DNA of 64,000 bases from contig JBCCYT010000004.1 of the NCBI GenBank assembly GCA_039188975.1, positions 8,394 to 72,393 of the forward strand, read 5' to 3'. Below, one piece after another: positions 49,620-56,189 of the stretch. The position numbers and the translations under genes were made by a program. Numbering within the stretch: position 1 is the stretch's first letter; every line of letters begins with the position of its first letter. The stretch is from UBA11606 sp039188975. Lineage in GTDB: Bacteria > Actinomycetota > Acidimicrobiia > Acidimicrobiales > Aldehydirespiratoraceae. Below the pieces are notes generated by a model, which was given only the letters and a program-made list of their open reading frames with translations, was not told the origin of the DNA and did not search any database.

Positions 49620-51281
49620 ATGGCAACGCCCCAGCAGATCACCTGCTTCGGACCTGACTTCCCGTTCGACTACCCGACCTGGCTCACTCACCCCGCCGGT
49701 CTGGCCCGGGTGCCGGAGACCCAACAGGGATCCGAAGTCGCGATCGTCGGCGCGGGAATCGCGGGCATCGTTGCCGCTCACGAGTTGATGAAACTGGGGC
49801 TTCGACCAGTCGTGTACGAGTCGGGTCGGATGGGCGGTCGCCTCCGGTCGCAGCGGTTCGGCGCGGCTGACGACGTCATCGCGGAACTCGGCGGTATGCG
49901 GTTCCCGCGGTCGGCGGCGTCGTTCTTCCACTATGTCGATCTCCTCGGCCTGCGAACCCGACCATTCCCGAATCCGCTGACCCCAGCAGCTCCCACCACG
50001 GTCATCGACCTGGCCGGCAAGACCATCCACGGCGAGACGCTCGATGATCTCCCGCCGCTGTTTCGAGAGGTCGCCGACGCGTGGAACGACGCACTCGAAG
50101 AGCATGCGTCGTTCTCGACGATGCAGGCCGCCATGCGGGCCAAGGATCCGGCTGCGGTTCGGGCGATCTGGTCCGACATCGTCGAGGAATGGGATGAGCG
50201 CACGTTCTACGACTTCGTCGCATCGGCCGAGTCGTTTCGGCGCCTGACGTTTCGACACCGCGAGATCTTCGGCCAGGTCGGGTTCGGCACGGGCGGCTGG
50301 GACAGCGACTTCCCGAACTCGATGCTCGAGATTCTCCGGGTTGTCTTCACCGCCATGGACGAAGACCAGCACCTGATCGTCGGTGGCGCGGAACAGGTCG
50401 TTCGGGGGCTGTGGGCTCACGCCCCGGCGGCCGACGAACTCGTGCACTGGGAACCGGGCACCAGTCTCGACTCGCTCCACGGTGGCGCCCCCCGGCCGGG
50501 GGTCGCGGCGATCGAACGCGACGGGGTCAGCCTGGCCGTCACCGACCGCAACGGGGTCCGGCGTTGCTATCCCGCCGTGCTCGTCACGACCCAGAGTTGG
50601 TTGTTGACGACGTCGATCGATGTCAACGAAGGACTGTTCTCCCAAGACCACTGGATGGCGCTCGACCGAACCCGGTACATGCAATCGGCGAAGACGTTCG
50701 TGATGGTCGACCGGCCGTTCTGGAAGGACATCGACCCGGAAACCGGCAAGCCAGTGATGGGCATGACCCTCACCGATCGCAACACTCGGGGGACCTACCT
50801 GTTCGACAACGGCGACGGGCAACCCGCCGTGATTTGCTTGAGCTACTCGTGGGAAGGCGACGCCGCGAAGGTGCTGGCGAAGAGCGCCGCGCAGCGAGCA
50901 CAGCTGGCACTTGCGACGCTCGAGAAGATCTACCCCAAGACCGACATTCGCAGCCACGTCATCGGCGAACCGATCACGGTGAGCTGGGAAAGCGACCCCG
51001 ATTTCCTCGGCGCGTTCAAAGGCGCCCTGCCCGGCCACTACCGCTACAACCGCCGCATGTACACCCACTTCATGCAGGACGATTTCCCGGCTGTGCACCG
51101 CGGGATCTTTCTCGCTGGAGACGACGTCAGCTGGACGCCCGGATGGGCGGAAGGCGCAGTGCAGACCGCGCTCAACGCCGTGTGGGGCATCGCCGCCCAC
51201 TTCGACGGCGGAGCCGACCCGGCCAACCCCGGTCCCGGCGACGTGTGGGCTGACCGAGAGCCGTTCGCCCGCCCCAACTGA
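49620..51281 (+). CDS. flavin monoamine oxidase, tryptophan 2-monooxygenase-like
   Basis: FAD-dependent amine oxidase of 553 residues. The dinucleotide-binding motif is VAIVGAGIAGIVAAHELMKLG (in two parts: VAIVGAGIAGI and VAAHELMKLG), then YESGRMGGRLRSQRF, and the C-terminal flavin block GIFLAGDDVSWTPGWAEGA. The length and the LGGMRFP block fit the tryptophan 2-monooxygenase/IaaM branch, which turns Trp into indole-3-acetamide; L-amino-acid oxidases share the fold. No signal peptide. An amidase gene lies 685 bp downstream on the same strand, after a toxin-antitoxin pair. Confidence 0.8.
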   Translation: MATPQQITCFGPDFPFDYPTWLTHPAGLARVPETQQGSEVAIVGAGIAGIVAAHELMKLGLRPVVYESGRMGGRLRSQRFGAADDVIAELGGMRFPRSAASFFHYVDLLGLRTRPFPNPLTPAAPTTVIDLAGKTIHGETLDDLPPLFREVADAWNDALEEHASFSTMQAAMRAKDPAAVRAIWSDIVEEWDERTFYDFVASAESFRRLTFRHREIFGQVGFGTGGWDSDFPNSMLEILRVVFTAMDEDQHLIVGGAEQVVRGLWAHAPAADELVHWEPGTSLDSLHGGAPRPGVAAIERDGVSLAVTDRNGVRRCYPAVLVTTQSWLLTTSIDVNEGLFSQDHWMALDRTRYMQSAKTFVMVDRPFWKDIDPETGKPVMGMTLTDRNTRGTYLFDNGDGQPAVICLSYSWEGDAAKVLAKSAAQRAQLALATLEKIYPKTDIRSHVIGEPITVSWESDPDFLGAFKGALPGHYRYNRRMYTHFMQDDFPAVHRGIFLAGDDVSWTPGWAEGAVQTALNAVWGIAAHFDGGADPANPGPGDVWADREPFARPN

Positions 51282-51294
51282 CGGGGCCGAGCCG

Positions 51295-51320
51295 CAGCTT
51301 AGCTAACCTTGGCTAAGCTG
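51295..51320. promoter_or_regulatory. inverted-repeat operator of the toxin-antitoxin operon
   Basis: CAGCTTAGC and GCTAAGCTG are perfect 9-bp arms with an 8-base spacer, and the TTAGCTAA at 51299-51306 is a perfect palindrome inside. The right arm overlaps the -10 box TAAGCT, so a bound antitoxin-toxin complex would block the promoter directly. Confidence 0.65.
51314..51319 (+). promoter_or_regulatory. -10 box TAAGCT of the toxin-antitoxin operon
   Basis: TAAGCT ends 6 nt before GTG 51326 and directly before the alternative GTG 51320, so 51326 is the better start. Confidence 0.6.
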
Positions 51321-51325
51321 TGCCC

Positions 51326-51574
51326 GTGTCGACGCATGTGGTCAATACCCATGAGGCCAAGAGCAGGTTGTCCGAACTGATTCGCGCCGCCGAGGCCGGC
51401 GACGACGTGATCGTCGCCCGCAACGGGGAGCCAGTCGCTCGGATCGTGGCGTGGCAACCCGAGAGCAAGCGGCGAAGCCCAGGCGCCTGGAGTGGTCGCG
51501 TGCGAATCGATGACGACATCGTCACCTCGGACCCAGAGATCGTTGCACTCTTCGACGAATCCCCCGCAACGTGA
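51326..51574 (+). CDS. Phd/YefM-family antitoxin
   Basis: DNA-binding antitoxin, 82 residues from GTG 51326. The opening VVNTHEAKSRLSELIRAAEA and VIVARNGEPVARIVAW are the Phd/YefM fold. The C terminus, after about residue 60, is the toxin-binding region. It represses its own promoter, in line with the inverted repeat over the -10 box. The stop overlaps the PIN toxin start (GTGA). The pair interrupts the amine oxidase-amidase neighbourhood, so it may have entered later. Confidence 0.85.
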   Translation: MSTHVVNTHEAKSRLSELIRAAEAGDDVIVARNGEPVARIVAWQPESKRRSPGAWSGRVRIDDDIVTSDPEIVALFDESPAT

Positions 51575-51948
51575 GGCTCCTGCTCGACAGCCATGCCGCC
51601 TTGTGGTGGCTCGCCAACGACGGACTCGGCGACGGATGCCAACAGATGATCAGCGAGGCGGACGAGGTCTTCATCTCACCGGTCACGCCATGGGAGCTCG
51701 GCATCAAACGCGCACGCGGCAAGGTCGACTTCCCCGCCGGGTTGCTGGAGGAACTCGAAGCGACAGGTTTTGTGGAGCTGCCGATCACGAGCAGACATGC
51801 CGAGATGGCGGCCGAGCTTCCCGACCTGCACCGCGACCCGTTCGACCGCATGCTGGTGGCTCAGTCTAAGGCCGAGCATCTGACACTTGTCACGGCCGAC
51901 GGCTCTCTCGCCGTGTACGGCATCGACATCCTCGACGCCGCGGCCTGA
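51571..51948 (+). CDS. PIN-domain ribonuclease toxin (VapC type)
   Basis: Endoribonuclease toxin, 125 residues. The acidic metal-binding residues of the PIN fold are all present: Asp6 in LLLDSHA, Glu42 in PWELGIKR, Asp92 in DPFDRMLVAQ and Asp110 in VTADGSL. GTG 51571 overlaps the antitoxin stop. VapC proteins cut tRNA or rRNA, but the target of this one cannot be predicted. Confidence 0.88.
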   Translation: MRLLLDSHAALWWLANDGLGDGCQQMISEADEVFISPVTPWELGIKRARGKVDFPAGLLEELEATGFVELPITSRHAEMAAELPDLHRDPFDRMLVAQSKAEHLTLVTADGSLAVYGIDILDAAA

Positions 51949-51966
51949 TGCGCTAGACCGAGCGTC

Positions 51967-53313
51967 ATGACGCCCGACGAGTATCAAAGGCTCGACGCCA
52001 CGGCGATCGCTGCCGCGGTCCACGCCGGCGAGGTCACCATCGCCGAGATCCATACGGCGGCGACGACCATGCACGAGCGCACCCACGCCGACATCAACGC
52101 GGTGGTCGAGTGGTACGACGACCCGTCGGTTGGCGGCGACACCGGCCCGCTGGCTGGCGTGCCGTTCCTGCGCAAGGACTACGGCTCCACCGAAGCGGGC
52201 CGGCTGCAAGAGATGGGAAGCCGGTTGTGTGCTGGCGTTCGGGCGTCGACGACCAGCCCGATGTACCGACGGCTCGCCACCGCCGGCGCCCAGATCGTCG
52301 GTCGTTCTGCGGTGCCGGAGTTCGTCATGCACGGCACGACCGAATCGATCGCAACCGGGGCCACCCGCAACCCGCATGACCTCTCGCTGTCGGTCGGCGG
52401 GTCGTCCGGTGGCTCGGCCGCGGCGGTCGCTGCGGGGGTCGTACCCGCCGCCCACGCCACCGATTGCGCGGGGTCGATCCGCATCCCCGCTTCGGCCTGT
52501 GGCCTCTACGGGTTGAAGCCGACCAGTCGCATGATCCCCCTCGACCAGGGCGACTGGGGCGGGATCGCGGTCGAGTTCGTCGTCAGCCGGTCGGTTCGCG
52601 ACCAGCGGCGCTTTCTCGAAGTGCTGGCCGACGGCACCTTCAATCCGCAACGCGGTGCCCTTCGCATCGGGATGACCACGGTGCACTGGGGTGGCATGCC
52701 GATGGGCCCGGGCATGGTCGACGGGCTCGAACGGGTGGCGGAGGTGCTGACCGAGGCCGGCTACGAGGTCGTGCCGATCGATCCGCCAGTCGACCTCGCC
52801 ACGGTGATGCGGGGGTGGGATGCCCACTTCGGGCGCTGGGTTGCGCTCGATGTCGAGCGATGGGCCGGGGCCACGGGGCGACCAATCGACGACACCACAC
52901 TCGAGCCGATCACGCTGCGCCAGCTCGAGCAGGTGAACGCCACCACGGTCGGTCAGCTCAGCGCCGACCAGCTCGCCGCCGATCGGGCGCTCGCCGCGAT
53001 GGACGCATCGCTCGACGAGCGAGGCATCGATGTCGTGTTGAGTGCCACCAACGACATCGCTGCGCTGCCGCTCGACTACATGTCTGGCCTGCTCCCCGAC
53101 ATGGCGACCTACCTCGAACGCAACGACGAGTTCTTCTCGTCACTCTTCCCGGCCAACATCAGTGGCCGACCCGCGATGTCGGTGCCGATGGGACGAGTCG
53201 GATCGGCACCGGCCGGCGCGCAACTGATGGGGCGTCGGGGTGACGATCAGCTGCTGCTCGATCTGGCGGCCGTGGTCGAGACGGCTGCGATCGCAACGGT
53301 ACCGCTCGGGTAA
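51967..53313 (+). CDS. amidase signature family hydrolase (NylA/IaaH-like)
   Basis: Amidase of 448 residues with the Ser-cisSer-Lys triad: Lys in FLRKDYGSTEAG, Ser in GGSSGGSAAAVAAGVVPAAH and Ser in ATDCAGSIRIPAS. The AAHATDCAGSIRIP stretch is reminiscent of 6-aminohexanoate-cyclic-dimer hydrolases, but indole-acetamide hydrolases belong to the same family. The ATG 51967 follows TAGACC at 7 nt, an imperfect -10. Downstream gene 53323 has its own box overlapping this stop. With the upstream flavoenzyme the gene could hydrolyse indole-3-acetamide. Confidence 0.85.
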   Translation: MTPDEYQRLDATAIAAAVHAGEVTIAEIHTAATTMHERTHADINAVVEWYDDPSVGGDTGPLAGVPFLRKDYGSTEAGRLQEMGSRLCAGVRASTTSPMYRRLATAGAQIVGRSAVPEFVMHGTTESIATGATRNPHDLSLSVGGSSGGSAAAVAAGVVPAAHATDCAGSIRIPASACGLYGLKPTSRMIPLDQGDWGGIAVEFVVSRSVRDQRRFLEVLADGTFNPQRGALRIGMTTVHWGGMPMGPGMVDGLERVAEVLTEAGYEVVPIDPPVDLATVMRGWDAHFGRWVALDVERWAGATGRPIDDTTLEPITLRQLEQVNATTVGQLSADQLAADRALAAMDASLDERGIDVVLSATNDIAALPLDYMSGLLPDMATYLERNDEFFSSLFPANISGRPAMSVPMGRVGSAPAGAQLMGRRGDDQLLLDLAAVVETAAIATVPLG

Positions 53314-53316
53314 CGT
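53311..53316 (+). promoter_or_regulatory. -10 box TAACGT of the SnoaL-like gene, overlapping the amidase stop
   Basis: TAACGT begins with the amidase TAA stop codon (53311-53313) and ends 6 nt before GTG 53323. Confidence 0.55.
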
Positions 53317-53322
53317 CGACCT

Positions 53323-53733
53323 GTGACCGACGCCTGGGTGACGGAGATCGAGGAGCTACACGCCTTCTTCGAGGCGTACTTCCTCGGCACCATCTCGGTC
53401 GACGACATCAGCCGGTTCGCTGAGGTACTCGATCCCCACTTCGAGATCGTTGCCCCGAACGGAAGCGTGAGCGATCGGGCGGGGACGATCACCGCTGTCT
53501 CGGCTGGTCACGGGCATGCGGTCGACATGGCGATCATCACGCGAGATCACCAACTCGTCCACGCCGACGACGCCATCGTTGTCGCGTCGTACGTCGAGCG
53601 TCACGAGTGGAGCGACGGACGCGAGAACGAGCGGCTCAGCACCGTGGTGTTTCACCGCGACGACACGAAGCCGAACGGTCTGCGTTGGCGACGCGTCCAC
53701 GAGACGTGGACCCAGCACGAGTCGCTCAGCTGA
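53323..53733 (+). CDS. SnoaL/NTF2-like small protein (DUF4440-type)
   Basis: Single-domain protein of the NTF2-like fold, 136 residues. It has the pattern ELHAFFEAYFLG, FAEVLDPHFEIVAPNGSV, a strand-rich middle and WRRVHETWT at the end, as in DUF4440 and SnoaL-like proteins, which bind or modify small organic ligands. The GTG start follows the -10 box that overlaps the amidase stop. Its stop abuts the stop of the convergent MftD-like gene. Function unknown. Confidence 0.7.
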   Translation: MTDAWVTEIEELHAFFEAYFLGTISVDDISRFAEVLDPHFEIVAPNGSVSDRAGTITAVSAGHGHAVDMAIITRDHQLVHADDAIVVASYVERHEWSDGRENERLSTVVFHRDDTKPNGLRWRRVHETWTQHESLS

Positions 53734-54906
53734 TCAACCGATTCGAGGGGGTGAAAAGCCGTCGGGGACGATCACGTGATCAGGCGTGAGGTCGCCGATC
53801 GCGCCGACACCAATGCCACGCATCGTCGCATCGATCCCGCCGCGGATGACATCGAGCACGTTCTCGACACCGGCCGTGCCGTTTGCGGCGAGGCCCCACA
53901 GGTAGGCACGACCGATCAGCACGGCATCCGCGCCGAGGCAGAGCGCCTTGACCACATCGGAACCGCGCCGGATGCCACCGTCCATCACGACCTGGATGTC
54001 GTTGCCAACCGCAGCGGCGATCTCGGGCAGCACCCGGATCGAGGCCGGCGCCGAGTCGACATTGTTGCCGCCGTGATTCGACACGGAGATCGCGGTGCAA
54101 CCAGCGTCGACGGCCCGGCGGGCCTCGTCGGCGCGCACGACACCTTTCACCATGAACTCGCCGTCCCACTGCGAGCGCAGCCACGCCACGTCCTCCCACG
54201 TGGGAGGTGGGGTCATCATCCACGCGCCGTACGCCTCGAAGAACACCGGGGGCTTCGACCCATCGGTCACGAAGTTCGGGACGCCGAGCATCGGGATGGT
54301 GCCAGCCTTGATCCACGACCACATGAACTTCGGCTTGCGGATCACCGACGGCACCTGGGGCAGGAGTTCCTTGATGGTGAACGCTTGGGGAATCTGCGGA
54401 CTGCCCCAGTCGCGACCATGGCTGAACGACCAGTCGAGGGTCAAGATCATGCCGACCGCACCCGCCGCCTTCGCTCGTTCCATGCGGGCGACCATCGAGT
54501 CCTTGTCGCCTGCCCAGTAGATCTGGAAGAAGGTCTGACCGTTGACTTCGACGACGTCTTCGATCGGCATCGACGCAAACGACGAGAGCCCCATCGGGAT
54601 GCCGCGGTTGGCGGCCGCACGGGCAACGCCGACCTCGCCATGCGGGTGGATTCCCTGGGCGCCGGTCGGCGAGATCATCACCGGCATCGACGACGGCTGG
54701 CCCATGATCGTCGTGTCCATCTGCCGCTCGCCGGGCTGACCGGCGGTGACGGGGCGGAAGCCCAACTCATCGAAGGCGGAGGTGTTGTCGCGCATGGTGA
54801 CGCCGGCTTCGGCGCCGGCGACGATGGCGCCGTACGACGAAGCAGGGAGCCTTTTCTTGGCTCGCTGCTGGGCGATGGCGATGGTTTCGAACCAGGGATT
54901 GGCCAT
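53734..54906 (-). CDS. mftD: MftD-like FMN-dependent alpha-hydroxy-acid dehydrogenase family protein
   Basis: FMN enzyme of the LldD/glycolate oxidase fold, 390 residues. The sequence resembles mycobacterial MftD (annotated as LldD1): MANPWFETIAIAQQRAKKRLP at the start, ISPTGAQGIHPHGEVGVARA, GLSSFASMPIEDVV, FSHGRDWGSPQIP, and GIRRGSDVVKAL followed by IGRAYLWGLAANGTAGVENV. MftD converts the mycofactocin intermediate AHDP to premycofactocin. Simple lactate or 2-hydroxy-acid oxidation is the alternative. The ATG at 54906 has a TACCCT box about 30 bp upstream. mftA to mftC are not in the window. Confidence 0.8.
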   Translation of the reverse strand: MANPWFETIAIAQQRAKKRLPASSYGAIVAGAEAGVTMRDNTSAFDELGFRPVTAGQPGERQMDTTIMGQPSSMPVMISPTGAQGIHPHGEVGVARAAANRGIPMGLSSFASMPIEDVVEVNGQTFFQIYWAGDKDSMVARMERAKAAGAVGMILTLDWSFSHGRDWGSPQIPQAFTIKELLPQVPSVIRKPKFMWSWIKAGTIPMLGVPNFVTDGSKPPVFFEAYGAWMMTPPPTWEDVAWLRSQWDGEFMVKGVVRADEARRAVDAGCTAISVSNHGGNNVDSAPASIRVLPEIAAAVGNDIQVVMDGGIRRGSDVVKALCLGADAVLIGRAYLWGLAANGTAGVENVLDVIRGGIDATMRGIGVGAIGDLTPDHVIVPDGFSPPRIG

Positions 54907-55076
54907 GGGGAACGCTCCGAACGATCGGCTGCCGAGGGTACTGGCGCCCCGAACCGCCCCGACAATTCGGGCTCCGAGGGCAAAACGGCATCGACCGGCC
55001 CAATCGGGCCGGTCGATGGACACCGCTCAGGCCCGGGGGCCGGCGGTCAGATCACGTCACGGACGCTGGCCAGCGG

Positions 55077-55271
55077 TCAGTCTTCTTCGCCGTCGATCTT
55101 GTCGGCCATGTCCTTGGCCTTCTCGGCGGCCATGTCGACCTTGTCGTCGTGCTCGTCGGGCACGAGGCCCTTCGCCATGTCGGCGGCCTTGTCGATGCCG
55201 TCCTCGACGACATCTTCGAGCTTGTCCGCGTTGCTACCGAGCAGACCCTTGGCCTTGTCGAAAATCCCCAT
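55077..55271 (-). CDS. Mt0933/antitoxin-like small charged helical protein
   Basis: Sixty-four residues of alternating Lys, Asp and Glu: MGIFDKAKGLLGSNADKLED, then GIDKAADMAKGLVPDEHDDK and ending ADKIDGEED. This matches the small Mt0933/CsbD-like proteins, which are predicted antitoxins or stress proteins in actinobacteria. AAGGAGGA stands before ATG 55271, a strong ribosome site. No toxin partner is next to it. Probably folded as helices; role unknown. Confidence 0.7.
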   Translation of the reverse strand: MGIFDKAKGLLGSNADKLEDVVEDGIDKAADMAKGLVPDEHDDKVDMAAEKAKDMADKIDGEED

Positions 55272-55346
55272 GATGGTCCTCCTTGTGGGGTCAGCCTGAC
55301 CCTATCGGCCTGCCGTTCGCGAAGGAACGGTCGAGCCAGACGTGGG

Positions 55347-55352
55347 TAGACT
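55347..55352 (+). promoter_or_regulatory. -10 box TAGACT of the Bax-inhibitor-1 gene, with a 5' leader
   Basis: TAGACT is 31 bp before ATG 55384 and the leader contains AAGGAG (55371-55376) about 7 nt from the start, so this gene uses a normal Shine-Dalgarno, unlike most neighbours. Confidence 0.5.
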
Positions 55353-55383
55353 GGTGGGAAACCAGGTTCACAAGGAGCGGTCT

Positions 55384-56097
55384 ATGTCTTACAGCGAGGT
55401 TGATCTTCGACCCGTTATCCAACTCGATGAAGACACGCGCGGTGACTTCATCGTTCGTGTGTATCAGCATCTCCTCGGCGCCATCGCTGCCTTCGTCGGC
55501 TTCGAAGCGCTGTTGTTTGCGACCGGCATCGCCGAGAGCATCTACGACTTCCTCGCCGGATCGGGCGGTGTTGCGTGGCTGCTGATTCTGGGCGGCTTCA
55601 TGGTCGGCCAGATGATCGCCGCCAATGCGGCCGCCGATCTCCTCAACCCCGGCAAGCAGTACGCCGCGTTGTTCGGTTCGGCACTGCTTCAGGCGTTCAT
55701 CTTTGCGCCGTTCCTCTACTACGCGTTCAACGCCCAGACCGGCGGCACCGCGACGGTCGGCGCAGCCGCGGTGCTCACTGCGGTCGGCTTCGCGGGTCTC
55801 ACCGTCATTGCCTTCATCACCCGCAAGGATCTGTCGTTCATTCGGCCGATGCTGATGTTCGGCGGCATCGCGGCCATGGTCGCCATCGGCGGCGCCGTGA
55901 TCTTCGGCTTTGAGCTCGGCATCTGGTTCTCGGTGGCAATGATCGCCCTCGCGGGCGGCTCGATCCTCTACCAGACCCAAGCGATCGTGCGCACCTACCC
56001 GGTCCAGGCTCACGTGGCTGCGGCGCTTGCGCTCTTCTCGTCGGTGATGACGCTGTTCTGGTACGTGCTGCGGCTGCTCATGCAGCTGCGTCAATGA
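55384..56097 (+). CDS. Bax inhibitor-1/YccA-like membrane protein
   Basis: Seven-helix membrane protein of the TMBIM/BI-1 family, 237 residues. Hydrophobic helices are seen from about residue 28 onward, and the family pattern GSALLQAFIFAPFLYYAF, TAVGFAGLTVIAFITRKDLS and SILYQTQAIVRTYPVQAHVA is kept, with a His and an acidic pocket near the end. Relatives act as pH-sensitive calcium leak channels; a bacterial role is unsettled. Followed by a strong bidirectional hairpin. Confidence 0.88.
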   Translation: MSYSEVDLRPVIQLDEDTRGDFIVRVYQHLLGAIAAFVGFEALLFATGIAESIYDFLAGSGGVAWLLILGGFMVGQMIAANAAADLLNPGKQYAALFGSALLQAFIFAPFLYYAFNAQTGGTATVGAAAVLTAVGFAGLTVIAFITRKDLSFIRPMLMFGGIAAMVAIGGAVIFGFELGIWFSVAMIALAGGSILYQTQAIVRTYPVQAHVAAALALFSSVMTLFWYVLRLLMQLRQ

Positions 56098-56128
56098 TCA
56101 GCTGACCAGCAGCTAGCACTCGAACGCG

Positions 56129-56167
56129 GAAACGCCCCCGCCCGGTCAGCCGGTGCGGGGGCGTTTC
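56129..56167. terminator. hairpin between the Bax-inhibitor-1 and lon genes
   Basis: 13-bp perfect arms GAAACGCCCCCGC and GCGGGGGCGTTTC with a 13-base loop, between convergent stops 56097 and 56190. It can serve both strands. Confidence 0.8.
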
Positions 56168-56189
56168 GCGTCTCGGGGGATTCGAGTGG

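Noticed and set aside
49485..51200. Minus-strand frame through the amine oxidase
   Set aside because: No recognisable domain; the plus strand has the FAD-binding motif and the C-terminal flavin block.
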